A DNA stretch of 64,000 nucleotides from Methylobacterium sp. PvR107 (GTDB lineage: Bacteria; Pseudomonadota; Alphaproteobacteria; Rhizobiales; Beijerinckiaceae): assembly GCF_017833295.1 (NCBI RefSeq), contig NZ_JAFIBW010000001.1, positions 434,001 to 498,000 of the forward strand, read 5' to 3'. Of this stretch, positions 8,203 to 17,059 are shown in pieces. The position numbers and the translations under genes were made by a program. The first letter of the stretch is position 1; each line of letters starts with the position of its first letter. The notes under the pieces are model-generated. The model was given only the letters and a program-made list of their open reading frames with translations, was not told where the DNA came from and did not search any database.

Positions 8203-9643
8203 CCGCGCTCGTTTTCTGAGGGCGCTCCTCCGCCATGAGCTCTCCGCTTTCACTCACCGGACGTTCCAGGCTCTCGAGCCTGGGACACCTTACCAGCACA
8301 GCTGGCATCACGATCATCTCGCTTGGCAACTCAAACGCATCGCGCGTGGCGACATCAGGCGGTTGATCATCAACATGCCGCCGCGATCGATGAAGTCCAT
8401 CGCCGTCTCGGTGGCATTCTCGGCTTGGTTCCTCGGTCACGCGCCGAGCCGCCGGATCATCGCAGTCTCGTACGCCGCCGATCTCGCCCGGAAGCTCTCA
8501 CAAGACACGCGCACCGTGATGGAGAGCGCGTGGTTCCGGGAGCTGTTCCCCGATTGTGCTCTGGTCCCGGGCCGGCAACGCGATATGGAGCTTACCACCA
8601 CCCAGCGCGGCGGCCGGCTGGCAGTCGGGCTCGGCGGCAGCCTGACTGGGCGCGGCGCTGATATCATCCTCATCGACGATCCGATGAAGGCGATCGATGC
8701 CTTCTCGGCAGCCGAACGGCGGCGGGTGATCGAATTTTACGAAGGCACCCTGGTCTCGCGCCTTAACGACAAGACCAACGGCGCGATCGTGATCGTGATG
8801 CAACGTCTGCACGCCGATGATTTGTGCGGGCATCTCCGCGAGCGATCTCCTGAGGATTGGGAGGTGGTGGAGCTTCCCGCGATCGCCGTCCGGGCCGAGT
8901 CGTTTCAGCTGAGCGACAGTCCGGGTGATGTCTACTCGCGGGCGCGTGGTGAGGTGCTCCAACCTGGGCGTGAGCCCCTGGACGTGCTGGAGGGGCTTCG
9001 CCGCCAACTTGGCACTCTGACCTTCAGCGCCCAATACCAACAGGCACCGGTGCCGGCCGAGGGCAACGTGATCCGCCGGGATTGGCTGCGCTTCTACGAG
9101 GATGGGGAGGATCCGGAAACCTTCGAGCGTGTGGTAGTCTCTTGGGATACCGCTTCGACTCTGGGGGAGGCGAGCGACTGGTCCGTCGGCACGGTCTGGG
9201 GTGTGCTGGGCTTAGACTACTACCTGCTCGATATCGTGCGCGAGCGTCTTGAGGCTCCCGAATTGCGTCGAGAAATCGTGAGCTTGAGCCGACACTGGAG
9301 GGCGAGCGCTACCCTGATCGAGAATACGGAGCTAGGGCGTGCCCTCAATCAGGATCTGCGCCGGACCGGAACCTTGTCGACGCTCCTCCATCGCTCGCGT
9401 TACGACAAGGAGGCCCGGCTCCTGGCTCAGGCGGCTCGCTTCGAGGCTGGGCAGGTCCACCTGCCATCGGACGCTCCGTGGCTGGCCGATTACATCGCGG
9501 AGCTGATGGCCTTTCCGAACGGGCGGCACGACGATCAGGTCGATAGCACCTCGCAGGCGCTCGATTATCTGACCGCTCGCGCACTGCCCCCTCCCCCGCT
9601 GCAGCGCCGGAACCCCGTGCGCAGGGATATCGAGCGCCGCTGA
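8195..9643 (+). CDS. Phage-type terminase large subunit
   Basis: 482 residues. The ATPase half has the Walker-A-like segment NMPPRSMKSIAVSVAFSAW and Walker B IILIDDP; the RNase-H-like nuclease half has VVVSWDTAS, and HDDQVDSTSQALDYL near the C-terminus. TerL proteins translocate and cut concatemeric DNA into a capsid. ATG 8195 follows GAGGAGGG at 8181-8188 and overlaps the DUF5681 stop, so I prefer it to the in-frame ATG at 8150. No portal, capsid or tail genes follow within 10 kb. The last 145 codons are repeated at 16626. Confidence 0.9.
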   Translation: MVDRARFLRALLRHELSAFTHRTFQALEPGTPYQHSWHHDHLAWQLKRIARGDIRRLIINMPPRSMKSIAVSVAFSAWFLGHAPSRRIIAVSYAADLARKLSQDTRTVMESAWFRELFPDCALVPGRQRDMELTTTQRGGRLAVGLGGSLTGRGADIILIDDPMKAIDAFSAAERRRVIEFYEGTLVSRLNDKTNGAIVIVMQRLHADDLCGHLRERSPEDWEVVELPAIAVRAESFQLSDSPGDVYSRARGEVLQPGREPLDVLEGLRRQLGTLTFSAQYQQAPVPAEGNVIRRDWLRFYEDGEDPETFERVVVSWDTASTLGEASDWSVGTVWGVLGLDYYLLDIVRERLEAPELRREIVSLSRHWRASATLIENTELGRALNQDLRRTGTLSTLLHRSRYDKEARLLAQAARFEAGQVHLPSDAPWLADYIAELMAFPNGRHDDQVDSTSQALDYLTARALPPPPLQRRNPVRRDIERR

Positions 9644-10866
9644 TGCCATTTCATCAGTGCGGGTTGACCTGCTTCTGCCGGAAGATGCGGATGTTCTCGG
9701 CGTTCGGCGCACCAAATCCAGAACAATTTACAGCAGTGCCCGGATTGGACTGGACTGCTGCTGCGGAAGGAGCGTGAATGGTCGTGCAACGAAGCAGTTA
9801 GCCAGCTGAAGGGCGGCGGGATATTTATGGGCACGCTTGGTTTAAACGGAACTGTCCGTCAGTTCACGCACGCCGTGCGTCAGACCGAGACGAGCGGGGC
9901 GATGATAGGCATCGCGACTTGCGCTGCAGTTGAGGTTTCGACTGAGAACGGCCGCGCGGCCCTAAATTTTGAAGCTTCGGGACGAGACGCTGCGTCGCTG
10001 CGGGTTCTGCACCCCAGCGGCGAGCATAGGGCGAGACGAGCGCCTCCATAACTCCGGGCCGAGGAACCTCGGCCGAAACAGGCATCGTCGTGTTGAGGAT
10101 CGCGTCGCCCCGCAGGCTCATCGAGCCGCACGCGGGGCCAGGGCAGTGGCGGGGCCAGATCCCGTCGCGAGCTCAAGGCGCGCCACTATGCACATCGACA
10201 CCTCCATACAGACCCGCCCCCTGTCCTCGCCTGGTTGGGGAGCACAGTCGCCATCGCGACGCGGGCCAGCATCAGCTGCGTGCGCACGCTGTGCGCTGTC
10301 CCGCTCTCTCCTGGTGTGAGGGCCGGCGATGTCCAATCGTAGCATCTCCTGGGCTGCCGCCCTGCGCGAGTTGAAGGCTGACCGTGCCATCCGGCACCCT
10401 GTGCGCGAGGAGCGCCTGCGCACGAGCGCCGGCCTGCGCGGCGCGCCTGTCCTCGCAATGAGCGCCTGGCGCGGACACTCCAGCCGGCGCTACGTCGTCG
10501 TGGTCCAGCCACTCGACACCCCAGATCTCGTCGTCGAGAGCGCGGCGGTCGTTCTCACCGTGGTCAGGGACGAGCGAGGCCAAGCCTCTATCGTCGGTGC
10601 CCGAGCCTGCGAGGTCGGAGACCCCGGGTTCCTCGGCTGGCTTGCCGCCTGTGCCAAGCTTGGCGCGCGTGAGCTGCATGCCTACCGGTTAGCCGAGACT
10701 GCGCCTGAGCGCTCTGCGATCGCGGCCGACCTCGGCGGATCGATGGCCAGAGCCGCGGCCGGAGCGGCGTGATGATCAGGCGGGAATTCAGCAAGGCCGT
10801 GCAGAGGGCCGCGCTGGCCCGGGCGGACGGGCGCTGCGAGGGCGTGCTCACGGATGGCAGCCGCTG
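9210..10866. repeat. First copy of a long imperfect direct repeat (TerL 3' end to HNH 5' end)
   Basis: 9210-10221 matches 16626-17637 with a constant offset of 7416, and 10219-10866 matches 18956-19602 with an offset near 8736. The copies differ by scattered substitutions and a few short indels. The second copy is split by an IS3 element. The non-genic part, 9644-10328, contains short open frames conserved in both copies, but their differences are largely amino-acid changing, so I do not call them genes. Confidence 0.85.
10329..10772 (+). CDS. Unknown protein of the terminase/HNH module
   Basis: 147 residues, no family recognised. It starts MSNRSISWAAALRELKADRA and has a central beta-rich stretch (SRRYVVVVQPLDTPDLV and AAVVLTVVRDERG), then an Ala-rich helical tail. 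Its stop overlaps the HNH nuclease start (TGATG), implying coupling. A second full-length copy of identical length lies at 19065-19508, also followed by an HNH gene, with mostly conservative differences, which argues that it is a real protein. Its steady position between TerL and HNH suggests a role in DNA handling, but that is inference. Confidence 0.7.
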   Translation: MSNRSISWAAALRELKADRAIRHPVREERLRTSAGLRGAPVLAMSAWRGHSSRRYVVVVQPLDTPDLVVESAAVVLTVVRDERGQASIVGARACEVGDPGFLGWLAACAKLGARELHAYRLAETAPERSAIAADLGGSMARAAAGAA

Positions 10867-11164
10867 TCCATGCGCGCTGCAGGTCGGTCGGTTCCACTAC
10901 GACCACATCGTCCCAGCGGCGCTGGCCGAGGATGCCTCACTGGCGAACTGCCAGGTGCTGTGTCGGCCCTGTCACGCGGCCAAGACGGTGGTGGATGTGG
11001 GCGTGATCGCGCGGGTGCGGCGAGTGCGTGACCGGCACGCGGGCGTCGTCGATCCGCACCACCGGCCGTTGCCAGGCGGTAAGGCCACCCCGTTCAAGCG
11101 GCTGATCGGCGGGGGCGTGGTTTGCCGCAACACGGGCGAGCGATTGGATAGACGCGGCGAGTAG
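10772..11164 (+). CDS. HNH endonuclease
   Basis: 130 residues. Core: RADGRCEGVLTDGSRCPCAL, then YDHIVPAALAEDASLANCQV and LCRPCHAAKT, with paired cysteines for structural zinc and the D-H-I and N-C-x-x-L-C-x-x-C-H arrangement of HNH nucleases. Phage HNH proteins beside TerL often help terminase cut DNA. ATG 10772 overlaps the previous stop; a GTG one codon upstream is the alternative. A truncated second copy is cut by IS21 at 19603. Confidence 0.85.
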   Translation: MIRREFSKAVQRAALARADGRCEGVLTDGSRCPCALQVGRFHYDHIVPAALAEDASLANCQVLCRPCHAAKTVVDVGVIARVRRVRDRHAGVVDPHHRPLPGGKATPFKRLIGGGVVCRNTGERLDRRGE

Positions 11165-11432
11165 AGACATCTGCTGCCTAAGTGTCACGAAGTGTCCCTC
11201 TGTTGCGGCGAGTTCCTTCATTCGATTGCTGGCGGTGGCACGCCGAAATTGACCTGACCGGCTGGCTTTGGACCTAGTTGATTGAGAGGATCAGCCTGGA
11301 CCGAAGGAGTCGGACGAGCCGCGAGGTCAGAAGACGAGCGCGTAGCAGGCTGCGCTAAATCTGCGCCGGATCGGAGGGTAAGAGTTTGGCGTTGACGTGC
11401 AAGGAGGCAGAGATCGCCGAGCAGAGCTATGC

Positions 11433-11576
11433 GACGAGTGCCTGCGCCAGGAGATCTTCTACTCACTGAAGGAAGCTCAGATCGTGATCGCTCTATGGCA
11501 GAACGCCTACAACCGTGTCCGACCGCATTCGTCGCTAGGCTACCGGCCCCCGCGCCTGTCAGCTTCCCGGATCTAG
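11433..11576 (+). pseudogene. IS3-family orfB C-terminal remnant
   Basis: The last 47 codons read DECLRQEIFYSLKEAQIVIA, then YNRVRPHSSLGYRPP, the C-terminus of IS3-group transposase B; the stop is TAG 11574-11576. Nothing upstream in this frame matches. The rest of 11165-11692 holds no gene that I recognise. Confidence 0.8.
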
Positions 11577-11692
11577 CCTTCCGGCTACCCATGAGTGCTA
11601 CCATGCAGTAGCTTCTCACTCGGCTCGGTCCAAAATACCAGTCAGGTCGTGCAGCTGGTCAGATCCGATGTGACTGCAACACAGCAGCCGGC

Positions 11693-12196
11693 TCAGAGAG
11701 ATGTAAGCGACGCCTCGGGTGGGCCTCGTTTTGGTTCTGCGCCGATCGCACGGTACAAATTCGCGTTCGACCATGCCGGCCAGCCCGTGCCAGCGAAGTC
11801 GCGATCGTGGCTCCAAACATCGGCGTCGAAGGTCCAGGCGCAGGCGAGAAGATGCGCATCGCTGACTGAGCCGTTTCGCGAAGCGACCGCGTCGGTCAGG
11901 ACGTGTGAGGCTTCATCGAGACGTTCGGCGTAGACCACTTGCGGCACAACCACGATGCCGCCCAGCAGCGCTTCGGCGAGTTCAGCCGCCTCGGGTGGTA
12001 GATGCGGCACTGAGCGTAGGACGTGACGAACCTCCTCCGCCACGCGAGCGGACGTCAAGATATTGCGGGCCGCAATCACCTCTGCGAACACCGGCCGCGA
12101 GCGGCGGCCAAGAACGACACTCAAGATGATGTTGGCGTCGACGACGATGACCGATGTCGGTGCTCTAGGGCCAGTTGTCTCGTTCTCCTGCATCAC
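11693..12196 (-). CDS. PIN-domain toxin (putative ribonuclease)
   Basis: 167 residues. PIN acidic residues are visible: Asp in VIVVDANIILS, Glu in ARVAEEVRHV, Asp in GSVSDAHLLACAWTF, and Asp in VWSHDRDF. VapC-like PIN toxins cleave RNA and are held inactive by an antitoxin encoded just upstream. Its start overlaps the end of the upstream antitoxin gene by 4 bp, the classic operon layout. Slightly longer than typical VapC (130-140 aa). The two leading Met codons leave the start ambiguous by one codon. Confidence 0.8.
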   Translation of the reverse strand: MMQENETTGPRAPTSVIVVDANIILSVVLGRRSRPVFAEVIAARNILTSARVAEEVRHVLRSVPHLPPEAAELAEALLGGIVVVPQVVYAERLDEASHVLTDAVASRNGSVSDAHLLACAWTFDADVWSHDRDFAGTGWPAWSNANLYRAIGAEPKRGPPEASLTSL

Positions 12197-12435
12197 TCGA
12201 CGCCGCGCTCGGCCAGCAGCTGGTCGATCGCCGCTTCCTGTTCAGGCGAGCGCAGCGCTGCTGCGGCTTCGATGTCCGCCAACACCTTGCTCAGATACTC
12301 ACGCGAGAGCGTGTGAATCGGGAGCAAAACACCGACGGTTGCGGTCCCGTTCTTGATCGGGACCGCGTATGGCAATGCCTGGATCGCGCCGGCCGACAAT
12401 CTTTGCAGATCGCGCATGCTGATGGCGGATGGCAT
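12193..12435 (-). CDS. Phd/YefM-like antitoxin
   Basis: 80 residues: SMRDLQRLSAGAIQALPYAV followed by IKNGTATVGVLLP resembles the DNA-binding N-terminus of prevent-host-death antitoxins (a strand ending V-x-x-x-G-x-x-x-x-x-L-x-P). The C-terminal helix (LADIEAAAALRSPEQEAAID) would bind the toxin. An AAGGAG lies about 7 bp before the ATG. It overlaps the PIN gene by ATGA. The family call is by pattern only. Confidence 0.65.
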   Translation of the reverse strand: MPSAISMRDLQRLSAGAIQALPYAVPIKNGTATVGVLLPIHTLSREYLSKVLADIEAAAALRSPEQEAAIDQLLAERGVE

Positions 12436-12452
12436 GAGGTGCTCCTTTTCCG

Positions 12453-12475
12453 TTACATGTATGTACGAGTGTACG
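12453..12475. promoter_or_regulatory. Palindromic block upstream of the toxin-antitoxin operon
   Basis: Just upstream of the antitoxin start the sequence has TTACATGTATGTACGAGTGTAC, containing the palindromes TACATGTA and two GTAC units 4 bp apart. Such repeats in this position usually bind the antitoxin or toxin-antitoxin complex for autoregulation. Binding is inferred. Confidence 0.45.
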
Positions 12476-12597
12476 GCAGTGAAAGAAAGATGGTAGTGGC
12501 GGTGCCGACGGCTGGCGTGCTTCTGATTTAGAGGGGCCCTTGCTCCTACCGAATGAAATGCGGTGTTGGCGTTCTGAGAAGGCTCCGCGGTAATCCT

Positions 12598-13335
12598 ATG
12601 GAGCGTTACAGCGAAAAAGACATCCTCAGCGAAGTCGGTCGGAAAGCTTTTGAGGCTGCGCGTCAGTATCTACGGGACGGCCGGGTTCTCGCCTTCGAGC
12701 AGGACGAAGAGGTCGTGTTCGGTCGGGTTCTCGGCACGGCCGCCCGACCTTACGAGCAGACGATAGAGATTGAGGACATACGCGGCGGTGTCCGGATCGC
12801 GGGCGAATGTAGCTGCCCCGTCGGCTTCAACTGCAAGCATGTTGCGGCCTTGCTCCTCTACGGGCTTCATTCGACGAAGAGCTTCGCTCGTCTCTCGTCT
12901 GAGGAGCGCATCGCTCGGATCCTGTCCGCGCCGGTACAGCGCTTCGCCACGTCGCCTAACCAAAGTGCGATTCTGACGCCAAGCTTGGCCGCGTGGTTGG
13001 ACGATCTCGACCGAGCCCAAGCCGCGGCCGAGGAGAGTTACCCCGGCGGCATCACCCAGCGCCTCGTCTATGTTCTCAGCGCGATCCCGTTCGGTCAGAG
13101 TGTTCCGCGGCTCGGCGTCCAACCCATCTCCGCGCGGTTGCTCAAGGACGGCTGCTTCTCGCAGACCAGCCGCCCCTACGAAGCCAGCACGGCGCTGTCG
13201 GGAAGCCCCGCCAAGTTCCTGAGGCCTTCGGATCTGAGGATCCTTCGTGCGGCGACGCTGCTCCGGTGCGACTCCGGCGACTACAGAGGCGGAGGTGTTA
13301 TCAACCTCGCCTGCGAAGGGGGGCGGTGGTCCTAG
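12598..13335 (+). CDS. SWIM zinc-finger N-terminal part of a SNF2 helicase (frame ends early)
   Basis: 245 residues beginning ERYSEKDILSEVGRKAFEAA. A SWIM zinc motif is clear at about residues 72-86: CSCPVGFNCKHVAALL (C-x-C...C-x-H). This is the usual N-terminus of bacterial SWIM/SNF2 helicases. The frame stops at TAG 13333-13335, right after a run of six G (13318-13323); the next frame continues the same protein at AVVLAEILATGRARWLG. So the helicase is split by a frameshift in a homopolymer: mutation, sequencing error or slippage. ATG 12598 is preferred over 12553 because the conserved N-terminus starts there. Confidence 0.75.
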   Translation: MERYSEKDILSEVGRKAFEAARQYLRDGRVLAFEQDEEVVFGRVLGTAARPYEQTIEIEDIRGGVRIAGECSCPVGFNCKHVAALLLYGLHSTKSFARLSSEERIARILSAPVQRFATSPNQSAILTPSLAAWLDDLDRAQAAAEESYPGGITQRLVYVLSAIPFGQSVPRLGVQPISARLLKDGCFSQTSRPYEASTALSGSPAKFLRPSDLRILRAATLLRCDSGDYRGGGVINLACEGGRWS

Positions 13336-16073
13336 CTGAGATCCTCGCCACCGGGCGGGCCCGTTGGCTCGGCTTGGCCGGGCCGGTCCTCGCCGAGGGG
13401 CCGCCGCGATCGGGCCGGATCGTTTGGCAGCCGGTTGGCGAGGCTGCTCTGATACCCCGGCTCGAACTCGATGGGCGGGGCATCGCACTCGCCGCCACGC
13501 CGCCGGTCTATGTCGATCCCGAGCAGGGTCTGATCGGGAAGGTGGAGACGAGCCATCCGCCGCGGATCGCCGGGACCCTGCTGGCCGCTCCCGCGGTGCC
13601 CGGCACGGCGGTGGCGGCGTTCAACGCCGCTTTGATCCAACGCGCGCCCAACCTGGCCGCCCTGGCTGCGCCGGAACCGAAGCGAGAGCGCGTGGCAGGC
13701 GTCGCGCCGACTCCGGTCCTGAGGCTGTTCGCCGCCGATCTGCCGCCCGAAACGGCGTCACCCTACAGCTACTTCGGCTACGGTGCGCCCCCCGAGTCCG
13801 AACGGGTCGGATTGGGGCGCCTCTCGTTCCGATACGGTCCCGTGACCATTCCCCTCGGCGAAGCCGATCCCGTGGTGACGCGGCTCGTGGCCGGACGGTT
13901 GATCGAGCTTCGCCGCGATGCGGACGCGGAGCGCCGCGCCGTCGCTCACCTGTTGGCCAACGACTTCGTCCCACTGCCCGAGCGTCGCGCCCGGGTCCCG
14001 GCCGCGCACGCGCGCGACTTCGTCCCCGACGGCGACGACCTCGCGTGGCTCGACGCGCAGTTTCACACGCTGCCCCAGCTTCGTGCGTATGGTTGGGAGA
14101 TCGAGGTCTCCGATGACTTTCCGGGGCGACTGCTGCGGGCGGGCGAGAGTTTCGAGGCGGAGGTCCGTGAGGGGTCGGGCATCGACTGGCTCGAACTCCA
14201 CCTCGGCACCATGGTCGACGGCGAGCGGATCGACCTGATCGGCCCGATCGTGGCGATGATCGCCGCACCCGGCTTCGATCTCGCGATGGTGGACACAGCA
14301 GCGGAGGATGATGAGGCCGCCTATCTGCCACTGGGCGACGGGCGCGTTCTCGCTTTCTCGGCGGCGCGGCTTAAGCCCATCGTCGCCGCGATCCGCGACC
14401 TCGCGCTCGGCAGTGGGGCGGGGGAAGGCCGCTTGCGCCTCAACCGTGCGGATGCAGCCGGGCTTGCGGCTTTCGAGGCGGCAATGCCCGATACGATCTG
14501 GCGCGGCGGCGAGCGCGTGCGCGAAATGGGGCGCAGGCTCGGCGCGACCGGCGGTATCCCGCCGGCCGTCCTGCCACCGAGTTTCCGCGCGACGCTGCGG
14601 CCCTACCAGCAGGAGGGCGTATCGTGGCTTGCCTTCCTGGGTGAGGTCGGGTTCGGCGGCGTGCTCGCGGACGACATGGGTCTTGGCAAGACGGTCCAGG
14701 CCCTGGCTCTGATAGCGATCGGCAAGGCACAAGGTCGGCTCGATGGTCCGGCCCTTGTGGTCGCGCCGACCAGCCTTATAGCGAACTGGCGTCGAGAGGC
14801 GGAGCGCTTCGCGCCTGACCTGCGCATCCTGACCCTGCACGGCCACGACCGCGCGGACCGGTTCGGCGCGATCCCCCACAGCGACCTTGTCCTGACGACC
14901 TATCCGTTGATCGCCCGTGATCATGCCGTGTTGGCGGCGCGCACCTGGCCGCTGCTGCTGCTCGACGAGGCGCAGACGATCAAGAACCCCGATGCTGCGA
15001 CGACGAAGCTGTTGCTCGGGATCGAGGCTCGTCACCGCGTCTGCATGACCGGAACGCCGTTGGAGAACAACCTCGACGAGTTGTGGTCGCTGTTCGCGTT
15101 CGCCTGTCCCGGCCTGCTCGGCGACCGTAAGACTTTCGCTCGGGTCTGGCGCAACCCGTTCGAGAAGCAGGGCGACCGCGAGCGGGGCCGACTGCTCGCC
15201 CGCCGTGTGAAGCCGTTCCTGTTGCGCCGGACCAAGGAAGAGGTCGCCCGCGAGTTGCCGCCGAAAACCGAGATCGTCGAGCGCATCGACCTCCACGGTC
15301 CGCAGCGCGACGTCTACGAGGCCATCCGGATGTCCATGCATGCGCGCATCAGCGCCGCGATCGCTGAGCGGGGCTGGGCGCGCAGCAGGATCGTCATCCT
15401 GGACGCCCTGCTGAAGCTACGCCAAGCCTGCTGCGACCCGCGCCTCCTGAAGCAGGGTGCCACGGACAGCGGGGACGGCGAGATCCTCTCGCCGAGACGA
15501 GATAGGGCTCACAAACCGGCGACACGGACGGCCGGTGCCGGCTCGGCCAAGCTCGACCGGTTGGAGGAGATGCTGGTCGAACTCCTCGCCGAGGGGCGGC
15601 GCATCCTCGTCTTCTCCCAATTTACCTCGATGCTGCGCCTGACCGAGGAGCGGCTCGCGAAGCGAGCCATCCGCTACGCGGTCTTAACCGGGGCAACCCG
15701 GGATCGAGAGGCAGCGATCCGGCTGTTCGAGGAGGGCTCCGCCCGTGTCTTTCTCGTCAGCTTGAAGGCCGGCGGGACGGGTCTCAACCTGATCGCGGCC
15801 GACACCGTGATCCTCTACGACCCCTGGTGGAACCCCGCGGTGGAGGATCAGGCGGTCGATCGGGCCTACCGGATCGGACAGACCAAGCCGGTGTTTGTGC
15901 ACAAGCTTGTGGCGAGTGGAACGATTGAGGAGAAGATGGAGATCCTCAAGGAGCGCAAGAGCGCGTTGGCGCAATCACTGTTTGACCACGACGGCGCGCC
16001 GACCCTCGCGATGACGCAGGCCGATCTGGAACTTTTGTTCGCACCAGATCGACCAGATCCTCCTGGACGATGA
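13323..16073 (+). CDS. SNF2-family helicase body (continues 12598-13335 after a frameshift)
   Basis: About 916 residues in the shifted frame. Helicase motifs in order: LRPYQQEGVSWLAFL, Walker A DDMGLGKTVQ, Walker B LLLDEAQTIKNPDA (DEAQ), TGTPLENNLDELWSL, VFSQFTSMLRLTEERL, GTGLNLIAADTVILYDPWWN and QAVDRAYRIGQTK. These are superfamily-2 DNA-dependent ATPases that move on or remodel protein-DNA complexes; bacterial members often occur in mobile or defence regions. The frame is open from 12993, but codons before 13323 are the out-of-frame SWIM part. The end runs directly into a methyltransferase fragment, so the natural C-terminus may be altered. Confidence 0.85.
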   Translation, partial: AVVLAEILATGRARWLGLAGPVLAEGPPRSGRIVWQPVGEAALIPRLELDGRGIALAATPPVYVDPEQGLIGKVETSHPPRIAGTLLAAPAVPGTAVAAFNAALIQRAPNLAALAAPEPKRERVAGVAPTPVLRLFAADLPPETASPYSYFGYGAPPESERVGLGRLSFRYGPVTIPLGEADPVVTRLVAGRLIELRRDADAERRAVAHLLANDFVPLPERRARVPAAHARDFVPDGDDLAWLDAQFHTLPQLRAYGWEIEVSDDFPGRLLRAGESFEAEVREGSGIDWLELHLGTMVDGERIDLIGPIVAMIAAPGFDLAMVDTAAEDDEAAYLPLGDGRVLAFSAARLKPIVAAIRDLALGSGAGEGRLRLNRADAAGLAAFEAAMPDTIWRGGERVREMGRRLGATGGIPPAVLPPSFRATLRPYQQEGVSWLAFLGEVGFGGVLADDMGLGKTVQALALIAIGKAQGRLDGPALVVAPTSLIANWRREAERFAPDLRILTLHGHDRADRFGAIPHSDLVLTTYPLIARDHAVLAARTWPLLLLDEAQTIKNPDAATTKLLLGIEARHRVCMTGTPLENNLDELWSLFAFACPGLLGDRKTFARVWRNPFEKQGDRERGRLLARRVKPFLLRRTKEEVARELPPKTEIVERIDLHGPQRDVYEAIRMSMHARISAAIAERGWARSRIVILDALLKLRQACCDPRLLKQGATDSGDGEILSPRRDRAHKPATRTAGAGSAKLDRLEEMLVELLAEGRRILVFSQFTSMLRLTEERLAKRAIRYAVLTGATRDREAAIRLFEEGSARVFLVSLKAGGTGLNLIAADTVILYDPWWNPAVEDQAVDRAYRIGQTKPVFVHKLVASGTIEEKMEILKERKSALAQSLFDHDGAPTLAMTQADLELLFAPDRPDPPGR

Positions 16074-16473
16074 GCCCGAGACCGTCGAGCCGGGCCCAGT
16101 GACACCGTCGGCGGGTGCAGCAGCGGTCGCGCGGCTGGGCGACGTGTTCGTGCTCGGTCGGCACCGGGTGGTCTGCGGGGATGCCCGCGATCCGGCCCTG
16201 GTGGCAGCGCTCATGGGAGCGGAACGTGCGCGCCTGCTCCTGACGGACGAGCCTTACAACGTACCGATCCGCGGGCATGTGACCAGCGGTAACCACGGCG
16301 AGTTCGCGATGGCCAGCGGCGAGATGACCGAGGCGGAGTTCCGGACATTCAACTTAGAGTGGATCGGGACGGCCCTGCCCCACCTCGTCGAGGGCGGCGT
16401 GTTCGGCACCTTCATCGACTGGCGCGGGCTGCACGTGGTTCAAGCTGCTCGCAATGCCGTGCCGGCGATCTGA
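16039..16473 (+). pseudogene. Fragment of a second ParB-type methyltransferase
   Basis: The frame reads ILLDDEPETVEPGP, LGDVFVLGRHRVVCGDARD, LLLTDEPYNVPIRGHV and FASGEM-like AMASGEMTEAEF, then FGTFIDWRGLHVV before an early stop. This is the middle of a methylase related to the one at 5796, with catalytic tetrapeptide DEPY. The ParB domain, target-recognition part and FxGxG motif are missing. It overlaps the end of the SNF2 frame by about 35 bp. It belongs to the decayed second packaging module. Confidence 0.8.
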
Positions 16474-16625
16474 GGCTTGATGCTCAACGCCCGGCCCTCG
16501 CGCAGACAACGACGATGATCATAGCCTTTGTAGGCCTGTCTCTTGGCGGGAACGCGACCAGCCTACCCGTCACGCCCGCTTCGTCACCTCCGCCCACTCG
16601 ACCCGCCGCAAATGGCCAAAGTCGA

Positions 16626-17059
16626 GCTTAGACTACTACCTGCTCGATATCGTTCGCGAGCGTCTCGAGGCACCCGAACTGCGTCGAGAAATCGTGAGCT
16701 TGAGCCGGCACTGGAGGGCGAGCGCTACCCTGATCGAGGATACGGAGCTCGGGCGTGCCCTCCATCAGGATCTGCGCCGGACCGGAACCTTGTCGACGCT
16801 CCTTCATCGCTCGCGCTACGATAAGGAGGCTCGGCTCCTGGCTCAGGCAGCTCGCTTCGAGGCTGGGCAGGTCCACCTGCCATCGGACGCTCCGTGGCTG
16901 GCCGATTACATCGCGGAACTGATGGCCTTTCCGAACGGGCGGCACGACGATCAGGTCGACAGCACCTCGCAGGCGCTCGATTACCTCACCGCTCGCGCGC
17001 TGCCCCCTCCCCCGCTGCAGCGCCAGAACCCCGTGCGCAGGGATATCGAGCGCCGCTGA
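16626..17059 (+). pseudogene. Truncated second TerL copy (C-terminal 145 codons)
   Basis: Begins inside the nuclease domain at LDYYLLDIVRERLEAPELRR and runs to the same stop as the intact TerL (9643), with few changes (for example ENTELGRALNQ becomes EDTELGRALHQ). There is no ATPase domain and no ribosome site. Upstream 16474-16625 is unrelated DNA. The homology continues past the stop to 17637. Confidence 0.9.

Noticed and set aside
9827..10051. 74-codon open frame conserved in both repeat copies (second at 17243)
   Set aside because: Differences between copies are mostly amino-acid changing and short indels are tolerated nearby; a leftward frame is equally conserved, so duplication explains it.
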